A DNA stretch of 64,000 nt, from contig CAWAJR010000005.1 of assembly GCA_963782465.1 (NCBI GenBank), positions 744,001 through 808,000 of the forward strand, read 5' to 3'. This DNA is from JAODBJ01 sp963782465 (lineage in GTDB: Bacteria; Actinomycetota; Acidimicrobiia; IMCC26256; PALSA-610). The notes beneath the pieces are model-generated. The model searched no databases. It saw only the letters and a program-made list of their open reading frames with translations, and had not been told where the DNA came from. Below, in pieces: positions 9,541 to 18,609 of the stretch (its first letter is position 1; each line of letters begins with the position of its first letter). The translations under genes and the position numbers were made by a program.

Positions 9541-10578
9541 ATGAGATGCTTGGAGCAGCGAATCAACCGCACGACGACACGCGACGGCACCGAGCTTGCC
9601 TACGCGCGCAGCGGTCACGGGCCGCCGTTGCTCTACGCGGCAGGCTGGCTGACCCACCTCGAGCTCAGCTGGGCGCTGCCTCCCGAACGTCGCTTCTACG
9701 AAGCACTCTCCCGCGGTCGGACGCTCATTCGCTACGACAAGCCCGGCTGTGGCCTGTCGGGCCCGGCAGCCGGGGCGCCATCGATCGCATCGGAACTCGA
9801 CGCGCTCGAGACGGTGGCCCGAGCCGTGGGGGCCGAACACTTCGACCTGCTCGGCGCATCACTCGGCGTGCCGGTCGCCGTGCGCTTCGCCGCCGCCCAT
9901 CCCGAGATGGTCGACCGGCTCGTGCTGTACGGGGGCTGGCTCCGAGGCAGCGACTTGGCGAACGCGGCCGTACAGGAGCACGTGGTCGGCCTCGTGCAGA
10001 CGCACTGGGGCCTGGGCTCCGATGTCCTCGCCGACATCTTCGCCCCCGGTGCAGCCGCTCCGACTCGTGCCGCCTTCGTGAACTACCAGCGCGAGGCCAC
10101 CACGGCGGAGACCGCGGCGCAGATGCTCGCCCTCAGCTACGAGTCCGACGTGAGCGATGTCGTCGCCGGCGTCGCCGCGCCCACGCTCGTCGTGCATCGC
10201 GACGGGGACCGCGCGGCACCGATCGAGCAGGGAAAGCTCCTCGCCGAGCGGCTCCCCGGCGCACGCTTCGAGGCCTTGCCCGGTCGTGCCCATCTGCCGT
10301 ACGTCGGCGACGTCGACCGGCTCGCATCGGTCATCCGCCGGTTCCTCGGTCTGCGGGCGCTGCGGCGCGGGGCAGCCCCCGCGCTCACCCCACGCCAGCG
10401 CGAGGTCGCGCAACTCGTGAGCGAGGGGTTGTCGAACCGGGAAATCGCGACGCGACTCGGTATCGAAGAACGGTCGGCGGAAGGTCACGTGGAGCGCATC
10501 AGGCTTCGCCTGGGCTTCCGGTCGCGCTCGCAGGTCGCGGCGTGGTTCGTGGCCTCCGACGGAAGTTTCGGTAGTTGA
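9541..10578 (+). CDS. Alpha/beta hydrolase fused to a LuxR-type DNA-binding domain
   Basis: A 345-aa two-domain protein. Residues about 10-265 form an alpha/beta-hydrolase fold with the nucleophile elbow GASLG, a likely acid in HRDGDRAAP and a histidine in GRAHLPY. Residues about 280-340 are a LuxR/GerE helix-turn-helix (LTPRQREVAQLVSEGLSNREIATRLGI). Such fusions are known in actinobacteria and may sense a small ligand through the hydrolase domain, but no ligand is known to me. ATG 9541 follows a purine-rich GGGGAAAA and begins the conserved region; an upstream start at 9478 would add 21 residues without domain support. It is divergent from the sulfatase, which it could regulate. Confidence 0.8.
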   Translation: MRCLEQRINRTTTRDGTELAYARSGHGPPLLYAAGWLTHLELSWALPPERRFYEALSRGRTLIRYDKPGCGLSGPAAGAPSIASELDALETVARAVGAEHFDLLGASLGVPVAVRFAAAHPEMVDRLVLYGGWLRGSDLANAAVQEHVVGLVQTHWGLGSDVLADIFAPGAAAPTRAAFVNYQREATTAETAAQMLALSYESDVSDVVAGVAAPTLVVHRDGDRAAPIEQGKLLAERLPGARFEALPGRAHLPYVGDVDRLASVIRRFLGLRALRRGAAPALTPRQREVAQLVSEGLSNREIATRLGIEERSAEGHVERIRLRLGFRSRSQVAAWFVASDGSFGS

Positions 10579-10626
10579 GGTAGTTCCACGCCTGACGGCG
10601 CGCGCCGGAATGCCCATGCTGAACGC

Positions 10627-11412
10627 ATGTCGACAACATCCGATCGGTTCACCCGTGTTGCCATCCCGGCGTACGCGATCGTCGCGTACGCCGCGTTCGT
10701 CGCCGTTGCGCTCTGGGCCGTCGGCTTCCTCGCCAATGAAGCCGCGCCGACCGCAGTCGACGGGCGGGTACGGCACACCACATGGGTCGCGGTGCTCATC
10801 GACCTCGGCCTTTTCCTGCTGTTCGCGCTGCAACACTCCACGATGGCGAGACCCGCCTTCAAGCGGCGCGAGCGCAGCGTCGTCGGGCCGGGGATCGAGC
10901 GCAGCACCTTCGTCCTCGCGACGAGCGTGGTGCTCGGGCTCCTCTTCGCATGCTGGCAGTCCCTTCCCGGCACCGCGTGGCACGTCAACGGATCGCTCGA
11001 ACGCGCACTCCTCTGGGGCGTGTGCATGGCCGGATGGGCGCTCGCGGTCGGGTCGACCTTCATGATCGACCACCTCGACTTCATCGGCTTGCGCCAAGCC
11101 GCGCGCCACGCCGGCAAGCGGCCGCAAGCTGCTCCGGCCTTCAAGGAGCAGTGGTGCTACGCCTGGGTTCGCCATCCGATGATGCTCGGCTTGCTGGTCG
11201 CGTTCTGGGCGACGCCGACGATGTCGGCCGGTCACCTCTTGTTCGCCGCGGCCGCGTCCGGCTACATCGCCGTCGGCCTCCAGTTCGAGGAGCGCGACCT
11301 GCGCCGCGAACTCGGCGCGGCCTACGAGGAGTACGCGTCGCGCGTGCCGGCGCTCGTGCCCACCCCCGGCCGGGCGCGGGGCGCCGATGCCGCCGGCGAT
11401 CTGTCGGGGTAG
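10627..11412 (+). CDS. mddA: Methanethiol S-methyltransferase-like integral membrane protein (MddA family)
   Basis: A 261-aa membrane protein of the isoprenylcysteine-methyltransferase/NnrU fold. FALQHSTMARPAFKRRERS, the WCYAWVRHPMMLGLLVAFWATPTMSAGHLLFA block and FEERDLRRELGAAYEEYASRVP match the pattern I know from MddA, which methylates methanethiol with S-adenosylmethionine to dimethyl sulfide. Five or so hydrophobic helices are visible. The RHP motif and the late EER contribute to cofactor binding in the superfamily. A CATGCT box lies 6 nt before the ATG, suggesting a leaderless transcript. It stands alone between a regulator and the ECF operon. Assignment to MddA, not a general methyltransferase, is by remembered sequence pattern. 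Confidence 0.75.
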   Translation: MSTTSDRFTRVAIPAYAIVAYAAFVAVALWAVGFLANEAAPTAVDGRVRHTTWVAVLIDLGLFLLFALQHSTMARPAFKRRERSVVGPGIERSTFVLATSVVLGLLFACWQSLPGTAWHVNGSLERALLWGVCMAGWALAVGSTFMIDHLDFIGLRQAARHAGKRPQAAPAFKEQWCYAWVRHPMMLGLLVAFWATPTMSAGHLLFAAAASGYIAVGLQFEERDLRRELGAAYEEYASRVPALVPTPGRARGADAAGDLSG

Positions 11413-11526
11413 TCGCGACGACCGAGCGCACGGCACCGCGGCGAACGCCACGACGGACGGCTCGAACAAGTTTTTTTGAGGCCGGGTGTCCTCCGCGGCC
11501 GGTCCTCTTCGTAGCCAGGGGTGAGA

Positions 11527-11543
11527 GCCGGCACGGTGCCGGC
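11527..11543. promoter_or_regulatory. Perfect 8-bp inverted repeat upstream of the DUF6069-YCII-ECF operon
   Basis: GCCGGCAC and GTGCCGGC are separated by one base, 20 bp before the ATG of the DUF6069 gene. It could be an operator or a leader hairpin. A run of seven Ts lies about 50 bp upstream (around 11471). Nothing else is recognised between 11413 and 11562. Confidence 0.35.
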
Positions 11544-11562
11544 GAGCACCGAGGAGCACCCC

Positions 11563-11991
11563 ATGGCCACGACCACCATCACCGCCCCGGTCACCGGGGC
11601 CACCGTTCAGACCCGTCCCGACCGGCACCTCGTGCGGACCGGCACCGTCGCCGGCCTCACCGCCGCGGCCGCGACATCGTCGACCGCGGCGCTCGCGCAC
11701 GCCGCGGGCGTCTCGTTGAGGGTTTCGGGCCAGGCGATCCCACTGCTCGGCTTCGCGCAGGTGACCTTCGTCGCCGCACTCGTCGGTACGGTGCTTGCCG
11801 CCGTCTTCGCCCGACGGGCCTCGCATCCGGCCCGCACCTTCACCCGCACGACGATCGTGCTGACGCTGGGTTCGTTCGTTCCCGACGTGATCGCGAACGC
11901 GCCGGCTTCCACTCGTCTCGTGCTTGCGTTCACGCACGTCGTCGCCGCGGTCATCGTCATTCCGGCGCTCGCATCCCGTCTCACCGACTGA
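11563..11991 (+). CDS. DUF6069-like four-helix membrane protein
   Basis: A 142-aa protein with a polar N-terminus and about four hydrophobic helices (GTVAGLTAAAATSSTAALAHAA, IPLLGFAQVTFVAALVGTVL, TIVLTLGSFVPDVIANAP, LVLAFTHVVAAVIVIPAL). The pattern fits the actinobacterial DUF6069 family, whose function is not known. ATG 11563 follows GAGGAG by a few bases and is preferred to the start at 11521. It heads what looks like an operon with a YCII/DGPF protein (55 bp downstream) and an ECF42-type sigma factor, so it may be a membrane component of that regulatory unit. Confidence 0.6.
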   Translation: MATTTITAPVTGATVQTRPDRHLVRTGTVAGLTAAAATSSTAALAHAAGVSLRVSGQAIPLLGFAQVTFVAALVGTVLAAVFARRASHPARTFTRTTIVLTLGSFVPDVIANAPASTRLVLAFTHVVAAVIVIPALASRLTD

Positions 11992-12046
11992 CAACCAACC
12001 CGACGCGGGCGAGAATTCGCTCGCCACCCGAAAGGACCGATCCGAA

Positions 12047-12406
12047 ATGACCCAGTACCTCTTGGCCGTGCACAACGACGTCGACGTCCCGCCGTACGCG
12101 AACGATGACGAAATGCAAAAGGCGTTCCGGCAGGTCGACGCCTTCAATTCGGAACTGCAAGCGGCCGGCGCGTGGGTGTTCGGCGGCGGGCTCAACGATC
12201 CGAGCATCGCAACCGTCGTGCGGAGCGAGCACGGCGAAGTGATCATGACCGACGGCCCCTACGTCGAGACGAAGGAACAGCTCGGCGGTTTCTGGATCAT
12301 CGAAGCGCCCGACCTCGACGCCGCGCTCGCGTGGGCCGCCAAGGGTTCGGAGGCGTGCATGAACCCCGTCGAAGTCCGCCCGTTCCAAGAAGAGCCCGAG
12401 GCCTGA
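12047..12406 (+). CDS. YCII-related (DGPF) domain protein
   Basis: A 119-aa protein of the YCII/DGPF family. The characteristic block EVIMTDGPYVETKEQLGGFWIIEAPDLDAALAWA carries the DGP(F/Y) signature at about residues 69-72 and the conserved GG(F/Y) that follows. YCII proteins form dimers with a ferredoxin-like fold; a conserved His-Asp pair has been proposed as a catalytic site in some. ATG 12047 is preceded by AAAGGA. The gene ends 7 bp before an ECF42-type sigma factor, a pairing well known for that sigma group. Its biochemical role there is not established. Confidence 0.85.
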   Translation: MTQYLLAVHNDVDVPPYANDDEMQKAFRQVDAFNSELQAAGAWVFGGGLNDPSIATVVRSEHGEVIMTDGPYVETKEQLGGFWIIEAPDLDAALAWAAKGSEACMNPVEVRPFQEEPEA

Positions 12407-12413
12407 ACCGCTC

Positions 12414-13649
12414 GTGGGGGCCGTGCCGCGCCGTGACCTCGAACGGGTCTTCCGGGAGGAAGCCGGAAGGGTCGTTGCCACCTTGGTCCGTCTCTTCGGC
12501 GACATCGACATCGCCGAAGAGATGGCCCAGGAGGCGTTCGTGGTCGCGGCCGAGCGCTGGCCCGCGGAGGGACTCCCGCCGAACCCGGGTGGCTGGCTCA
12601 CCACGACCGCTCGCAACCGGGCCATCGACCGCCTCCGCCGCGAGGCGTCCCGCAACGACCGCCATGCGCAAGCGGCGCTTCTCCACGCCGATGACGAAGC
12701 GCCGGAACCGGAGGGTGAGGTGCGCGACGACCGGCTCCGCCTGATCTTCACCTGCTGCCACCCGTCGCTCGCCCCCGGCGCGCAGATCGCGTTGACGTTG
12801 CGGCTGCTCGGCGGGCTCGAGACGCCGTACATCGCGCGCGCGTTCCTCGTCCCCGAAGCGACGATGGCGAAACGGCTCGTGCGGGCGAAGCGCAAGATCC
12901 GCGACGCGAAGATCCCGTACCGGGTCCCGAACGAAGCCGAGTTGCCGGGCCGGCTGCCGCCGGTGCTCGCCGTCGTCTACCTCGTGTTCAACGAGGGCTA
13001 CACCGCTTCCGAGGGCGACGAGCTGATCCGCGCCGACCTGTGCGCCGAAGGGATCCGCCTGGCTCGGCTGCTCGCCGAATGCATGCCCGACGAGCCCGAG
13101 GTGCTCGGCTTGCTCGCACTGCTCCTGCTCACCGAGTCGCGCCGGGCGGCTCGGACCACGCCCGACGGCACCCTCGTGTTGCTCTCCGACCAGGACCGCT
13201 CCTTGTGGGACCGCGCGCTGATCGCCGAGGGCCAGGAACTCGTACGTCGCTGCCTGCGGCGGAACCAGCCGGGGCCGTACCAGGTGCAGGCGGCGATCAA
13301 CGCGGTGCACAGTGACGCACCGGTCGCGGCCGCGACCGACTGGCGGCAGGTCCTCGCGCTGTACGACCAGCTGTACGCGATGGCGCCGACGCCGGTCGTC
13401 GCGCTCAACCGGGCCGTCGCGCTCGCCGAAGTCGAGGGGCCGGCCGCCGCGCTGGCGGCGATCGAACCGCTCGATCTCGACACCTATCACCTGTTCCACG
13501 CGAGTCGCGCCGAGTTCCTCGTGCGGCTGCAGCGTTACGAAGACGCCGGGCGCGCCTTCGATCGCGCGCTCGCACTCGCGACCAACGCCGCAGAACGCGC
13601 GCATCTCGAAGCGCGCCGCCGCGCCCTCCCCGCGCCGCCCCCCACCTGA
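12414..13649 (+). CDS. ECF sigma factor of the ECF42 type with C-terminal TPR-like extension
   Basis: A 411-aa protein, about twice the length of a plain ECF sigma factor. Residues about 10-80 form sigma region 2 (LVRLFGDIDIAEEMAQEAFVVAAERWP) and about 110-165 region 4 (LTLRLLGGLETPYIARAFLVPEATMAKRLVRAKRKI). The rest (about 190-405) is the SnoaL-less, TPR-like extension of ECF42/DUF6596 proteins, with PVVALNRAVALAEVEGPAAAL and AEFLVRLQRYEDAGRAFDRAL. Known members work without a classical anti-sigma factor and are encoded beside DGPF proteins, as here. GTG 12414 is used; GTG 12423 is also possible. A strong bidirectional hairpin follows the stop. Confidence 0.88.
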   Translation: MGAVPRRDLERVFREEAGRVVATLVRLFGDIDIAEEMAQEAFVVAAERWPAEGLPPNPGGWLTTTARNRAIDRLRREASRNDRHAQAALLHADDEAPEPEGEVRDDRLRLIFTCCHPSLAPGAQIALTLRLLGGLETPYIARAFLVPEATMAKRLVRAKRKIRDAKIPYRVPNEAELPGRLPPVLAVVYLVFNEGYTASEGDELIRADLCAEGIRLARLLAECMPDEPEVLGLLALLLLTESRRAARTTPDGTLVLLSDQDRSLWDRALIAEGQELVRRCLRRNQPGPYQVQAAINAVHSDAPVAAATDWRQVLALYDQLYAMAPTPVVALNRAVALAEVEGPAAALAAIEPLDLDTYHLFHASRAEFLVRLQRYEDAGRAFDRALALATNAAERAHLEARRRALPAPPPT

Positions 13650-13669
13650 ACGCGCTGCACGCGCGAACG

Positions 13670-13696
13670 GTGGGGCCGGCGGTCCGCCGGCCCCAC
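13670..13696. terminator. GC-rich hairpin between convergent genes
   Basis: A perfect 12-bp stem (13670-13681 with 13685-13696) and a 3-nt loop lie between the stops of the ECF sigma gene and the metalloprotease gene. There is no clear T-run on either side, so it is an actinobacterial-style, possibly bidirectional terminator by inference. Confidence 0.6.
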
Positions 13697-13716
13697 CTTC
13701 GCTCGGTTCGACGCCT

Positions 13717-16257
13717 CTAGGTCACGATGATGATGCAGCGCGCCGATTCGCTCGGAGCGTGCGACCCGTCGCCGCCGTAACGGGCGACGAACGACCACTG
13801 GCCCGCCGTCTTCGGCGTGAAGCCGGCCGAGAAGTCGGCGCCGTTGCGGGTGGCGAGCGCCGAAACCTTCTTGCCGTTCGGTGCCGTCGACTCGACGACC
13901 ACGTTCCCGCCGCTGATCGACGTGCCGCCGTTGATCGTCAGCGGCTGGCCGGCCACCGCAGTTGACGGGCAGGCGATCCGCACCGTCGCCGGCGGGCCGA
14001 CGACCCGTGCGAGCACGTTGAAGGTGCCGATGCTCTCTTCGTGCCCGGTGCTGCCGCAGAACGAGAACTGGGTGCACTCTCGCTGCGCCCCGGCTGGTAG
14101 CGCCGCGTCGGCGTCGGGTCGTTCCTCGCTCACCTCCAGGGGAAGGTCGGCCCCGAAACCCGGCCCGACCCCGGCCGGTGCCGTCACGCTCACGGTGACC
14201 TTCGCATGCTTCCCGGGCGCCAGCCGCACTGTCGCCGGCGACACCGCAACCGAGAACCCGTCGCCGGTGCCGACCGGCTGCACATGGAAGACGCGGCTCT
14301 CCGGGCAGTGCTTGTCGAGCCCGACCTTCAGCGTGGTCTTCTGCGTCGCGGGCAGACCGGTACCGAAGTCGGTGAATGCCACACCGTTCGCGGCCGCGAC
14401 CGTCCCGTTGCCCGCGATCGACTCGCCGAGCACGGAATAGGAGGAGCCCGTCTTCGGGGCCTTCCAGTGGAACGCTGCCGTCGCGTCCTGCTGGGGTGGG
14501 ATCGGGGGAAGGTGGGTCGTGGAACCGGGCAACTTCGTGCCGCAGTAGTCGTCGAAGGCCGCCGGTGAGACGACCTTGCCGCGCACGCTCACGCCGGTCG
14601 CGGGTGACGCACCACGCGCGTGCACGCGCACGAACGCCACGTTGTCGTGACCGTTCCACGGCGGGTCGACACCCAGGGGCGCGGGCGCGCCGCTCCCGTT
14701 CGCGACCGGCGCGAGCGGCGCGTCGAGCCCGAGGTCGGGGATCGGCGCGTTCTGGCCCTTGCCGCTCCCGCCGACGCCGAGTTGCAACGGCGACTGCGCT
14801 ACCAGGCCCGCCCACGCGAATGGCAAGGGGGTCTGGTTCGAGACCGTCACACGGCAAAGCCGCGCCGGCGCGATCGACGCGTCGTTCACGTAACCGTCGA
14901 AGCGCACGTGCAAGCCGATCGTGTTGTCGTCGAACACGTCGCCCGGTTGCATCGCCTGGTCGATGTGGTCGTAGCCCGACAGCGATCGCACCACGTGCAC
15001 CGGCGGCGCCGGGTGGAGCAGGTCGTTCGGCGACGAGCTGTGCACGTTCGTCACGACGAGGCCCTCACTCGGGATACCCGTGCTCCCGGCCGTCGGGTCG
15101 CCCTGGTCGACACCGACGCGCTCACGGCACTCGATGTCGTACCCGAGCTGCTCCGGCCAGTCGAGCGGCAACAACGACAGCTGGATGAGGTTCGGTTGCG
15201 ACGCGCTCGGCGCCACCTCGAGCGGCGCGATCGTGCGCGAATCGGTGAACGCACCCTCGTCGATGAGGTCGTGCTGCACCACGAGGTTCGGTGGGATCCA
15301 ACCGTCCTGTTCGAGCGGGTACCCGTTGAGCATCGCGCTCGACGGCGGGTCGCCGGTCCAGCTCATGATGTCCCAGTTACCCAGGCAATCGACGCTGTCC
15401 TGACCGGTCCCACCGGCGAAGGGCGGGGGATAGAACGCGCAGTCCCCATAATGGGCCGGTGCGCCGAGCTGGTGGCCGAGCTCGTGCTCGATCACGGCGA
15501 CGTTGTCGCGATCGGAGAACGACTCGTTGATGACCGACGCCGAGATCGACAGGGTGCCGGTCTTCTTCGTCGGGATGTCGTACGTCTCGCCGTTCCCGCC
15601 GTAGGTCTGGCCGCCGAAGCCCTGCCAGTTGTTGACGATGACGAGGCGGTCGTAGTTGTGCGGGAAGTTCGTCGGGCCGGTCCCGCAGTTGAGCACCAAC
15701 GCCTCGATCGGGTTGGAACACAACGTGTCGATCGCGGCGCTCGCGACGTCGCCGGCGTAGGGCAGGTACGGCGGCTGGTCCTTCTTGTCGAGGTACCAGT
15801 TGCCTTTCTGGTACAGCTGCGACGGGTGTGGTGCCGGGAACCAGCCGTCGCTCGTCGCGGGATCGCTGAGCACCGTGAAACTCAGGTTCGTCTGACCGTA
15901 GGTTCCCGTCGACCAGAAGGGGGTCACCGTCGAGTCGTAGATCGACTCCCACTGCGCCGGCGTGTGCCGCGGCGCGCGGAACTCGCAGGGCCCGGCCGGG
16001 CACGGGAGCGACGCGTTCGGGCAATACCTCGCGTCGCCGGGCGAGGGCGAGCAGTCGGCGCCCGGTGTGCACGACGGGAATTCCACGGGGATGACGAGCA
16101 CGCGCTGGTTGCCCTGCGGTGACGTCGGCCCGTCGGCGCGCGCCACGGGCACGCGTGCAAACCACGAGAAGCCACAGACGGCGACGACCACGAGAACGAC
16201 GATGAGACGGTCGCGGCGAGATCGGTTCGGACCGCGCGCGGGTTTGGCGAACGCCAT
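13717..16257 (-). CDS. Large secreted zinc metalloprotease-like protein (M6-like)
   Basis: An 846-aa exported protein. Residues about 15-45 carry a twin-basic, hydrophobic signal (RRDRLIVVLVVVAVCGFSWFARVPVARA). A catalytic zinc site HELGHQLG (HExxH) occurs in VIEHELGHQLGAPAHYG, followed by an NWDIMSWTG segment like the Met-turn of immune-inhibitor-A/M6 peptidases. The C-terminal third (from about residue 540) looks like beta-sandwich domains, ending in an Ig-like repeat (FSAGFTPKTAGQWSFVARYGGDG). Several cysteine pairs fit an extracellular protein. ATG 16257 has AGGAG 8 nt upstream and begins the export signal. Substrate unknown; an M6 assignment is tentative, a zinc protease is likely. Confidence 0.75.
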   Translation of the reverse strand: MAFAKPARGPNRSRRDRLIVVLVVVAVCGFSWFARVPVARADGPTSPQGNQRVLVIPVEFPSCTPGADCSPSPGDARYCPNASLPCPAGPCEFRAPRHTPAQWESIYDSTVTPFWSTGTYGQTNLSFTVLSDPATSDGWFPAPHPSQLYQKGNWYLDKKDQPPYLPYAGDVASAAIDTLCSNPIEALVLNCGTGPTNFPHNYDRLVIVNNWQGFGGQTYGGNGETYDIPTKKTGTLSISASVINESFSDRDNVAVIEHELGHQLGAPAHYGDCAFYPPPFAGGTGQDSVDCLGNWDIMSWTGDPPSSAMLNGYPLEQDGWIPPNLVVQHDLIDEGAFTDSRTIAPLEVAPSASQPNLIQLSLLPLDWPEQLGYDIECRERVGVDQGDPTAGSTGIPSEGLVVTNVHSSSPNDLLHPAPPVHVVRSLSGYDHIDQAMQPGDVFDDNTIGLHVRFDGYVNDASIAPARLCRVTVSNQTPLPFAWAGLVAQSPLQLGVGGSGKGQNAPIPDLGLDAPLAPVANGSGAPAPLGVDPPWNGHDNVAFVRVHARGASPATGVSVRGKVVSPAAFDDYCGTKLPGSTTHLPPIPPQQDATAAFHWKAPKTGSSYSVLGESIAGNGTVAAANGVAFTDFGTGLPATQKTTLKVGLDKHCPESRVFHVQPVGTGDGFSVAVSPATVRLAPGKHAKVTVSVTAPAGVGPGFGADLPLEVSEERPDADAALPAGAQRECTQFSFCGSTGHEESIGTFNVLARVVGPPATVRIACPSTAVAGQPLTINGGTSISGGNVVVESTAPNGKKVSALATRNGADFSAGFTPKTAGQWSFVARYGGDGSHAPSESARCIIIVT

Positions 16258-16466
16258 AGTGCAGCTCCTGTTCGACGGGAACGCCGCCCGCGGCGCGGGA
16301 GGCAATCCGATCCTGACGAGCAGCGCGCCTGCGCGCTGCGACGTAGCGCGCCATGCGAATGTCGGGTTCGACCATTCGCCGCGCGCTCCCGGCGCTTACG
16401 ACAGCCGCTTGTCGTCGGGGGAACGCGCCGTTACCCTCCCGCGGGGCTTTCCGGGGGGAGAACACC

Positions 16467-17665
16467 ATGCGCGGGATGCGACGAACGTTTCGACTGTTGC
16501 CCGCGATGATGATCGCTCTCATCGCCGCGTCGTGCGCGCCGGTCACGGGCCTCTACACGGGGGCACCGACGATCACGACCCACACGTACCGCATCGGGCC
16601 GTTCAACCTGGCGCCGATGGGGAAGCCCGGCTGGGAAAGCCAGACGAGCGGGACCAACGTGCCCCGACCGCCCGGCGACGTCGGCATCAAGTCGATGTCG
16701 TTCGACCTCGTCGACGCGGGAGGCAACCCGGTGCCTCGCACCGCCGCACATCTTCATCATGTGTTGCTGATGAACGCGGCGCGCACGTCGACGATCTGCC
16801 CCGGTGAGGAGGAGCGCTTCGCCGGTACCGGAGCGGAGCGCAGCCGCCTCGCGTTGGGAAGCTCGTACGCGTACGTCACGAAGAGCACCGATCGATGGGA
16901 CGCGCTCTGGCACGTCATGAACATGTCGAACGCGCCGGAGAGCATCTACATCCAGTACAAGGTCGGCTACGTGCCCGCCGGTGACGCGTCGGCGGCCCGC
17001 CCGGTGACGCCGATCTTCCTGGACGTGACCGGGTGCGGGACGAATGCCGAATTCGACGTGCCCGGCACCGGCGGCCCCGGGAGCGTCTTTACCAAGACGC
17101 GCACGATCACGGCGCCCTTCGACGGTGTTGCGGTGTACGCGATCGGCCACCTCCACGACGGCGGGATCGACAACCGCGTGACGCGCGACTCCACCGGCCA
17201 GGTCGGCTGCACGTCGGTCGCGCGCTACGACGTACCGGAGCCGATGGGTTTCCCGTCGTCGATCACGCCCTGCCTGATGCACGTCTACGTGAACGGCGGC
17301 GAGAAGTACACGCTGCGCACCAGGTACGACAACGCCAAACCGCACAGTGCGGTCATGGGCATCGTGCTGGCGTACGTGTGGAAAGGCACGCCGCCCAGCC
17401 AGTACGCGCGGGTGCCGGCGCGATCACCACGACGGGCGCGAGCGTGAAGAAGAAGAAGGCCTTCACCGTCACGCTCAACGCGACCGGCGGCACGACCCCC
17501 ACCTGGTCGATGGCGGCAGCGCCCGCATGGGTCGCGCTCGACGGCGCGACCGGCAGCCTCACGGGCACCGCACCGAACTCCCCCGGCACCTTCACCTTCA
17601 CCGTCACGGTGACCGACGCGACCGGTGCCATCGACACGGCCACGTTCACCCTCACGGTCAACTGA
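16467..17665 (+). CDS. SURNod19-like lipoprotein with C-terminal Ig-like domain, frameshifted in this sequence
   Basis: The N-terminus is a lipoprotein signal ending IALIAASC, so the mature protein should be anchored outside the membrane. The body (about 30-320) has paired histidine motifs HLHHVLLMN and AIGHLHDGG, then CLMHVYVNGGEKYTLRTRYDNAKPHSAVMGIV, a pattern shared with SURNod19 proteins and copper type II monooxygenase folds. A putative Ig domain (FTVTLNATGGTTPTWSM to ATFTLTVN) follows in another frame. The frame breaks at about 17417-17421, where one G restores VPAAITTTGASVKK; the whole is then about 399 aa. ATG 16467 has GGGGGGAG upstream. Without the repair the protein stops at 17447. 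Whether it is a monooxygenase is uncertain. Confidence 0.65.
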
Positions 17666-17696
17666 TCGACCACAACACTCCAGAAGGACCGAACCC

Positions 17697-18603
17697 ATGA
17701 AGAAGCACCTGGACGTGCTGGAAGCGCTGCTGCGGGCGGTCGCCGACTGCGGCGGAACCGACATGCTGCTCACTGCGGGCACCGAACCGCTCGTGCGCGT
17801 CGACGGCGCGCTGCGCCCCGCGGCCGGCTTCGCCGCGATCGACGACGACACGAGGAACGCATCCTGCACGTTGCTCGACGACGAGCAGCACGCGCAACTC
17901 GAACACGATCGCGACCTCGACTTCGCGTTCTCGCACGAGAACAGCCGCTTCCGCGGGAACGCGTTCTTCGAGCGCGGCCGCCGCGCCCTCGCGCTCCGGT
18001 TGATGCACAGCCGGATCCCGTCGTTCGACGAGATCCTGCTCCCGCACGCCGTCCGGGACCTGAGCCGGTTGCACCAGGGGCTCGTGCTATTCACCGGGCC
18101 GACCGCGCGCCCTACGCGCCGCGCTCCGCGAAGACCCCGATGTCGTGCTCGTGGGCGAGATGCGTGATCTGGAGAGCATCGCCATCACGCTGACGCTCGC
18201 CGAGACCGGCCACCTCGTGCTCTCGTCGCTGCATACGAACGACGCCGCCCAGGCGCTCGACCGCATCGTCGACGTGTTCCCCGCCGAACGCCAGGCGCAG
18301 ATCCGCCTGCAACTCGCGAGCGTGCTCTCCGGCGTGGTGGCCCAGCGCCTGGTGCCCCGCACCGGCGGCGGGCTCGTCGCGGCGTACGAGGTCTTGATCG
18401 CCACCTCCGCGGTGAGCAACCTCATCCGCGAAGGCAAGACCCGTCAGATCCGCAACGCGATGCAGATGGGGATCGCGTCCGGCAACCAGACGCTGGAAAT
18501 GTCGCTGAACGCGCTTGCCGCCGATGGCGTGATCACACCCGACACGGCACTCGCCACCGCGTTCGTCCCGCACGAGATCGAGGTCGCCGCCTCCGCGGCG
18601 TGA
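17697..18603 (+). pseudogene. PilT-like twitching ATPase, P-loop region deleted and frame shifted
   Basis: The first part (17697 to about 18104) encodes a PilT/GspE-type N-terminal domain ending GLVLFTGPT, the residues just before Walker A. The second part, one frame over, resumes at RALRAALREDPDVVLVGEMRDLESI and runs through the Walker B and HLVLSSLHTNDAAQALDRI blocks to a normal end at 18603. By comparison with the intact pilT at 50095, about 55 codons are missing, including the whole GSGKTT P-loop and the Asp box. The lost length is not a multiple of three. Without the P-loop it cannot bind ATP in the usual way. ATG 17697 has AAGGA upstream. A repeat-mediated assembly collapse is an alternative explanation. 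Confidence 0.75.
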
Positions 18604-18609
18604 CGCGGC

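Noticed and set aside
11413..11526. Terminator at the seven-T run near 11471
   Set aside because: No stable hairpin precedes the T run.
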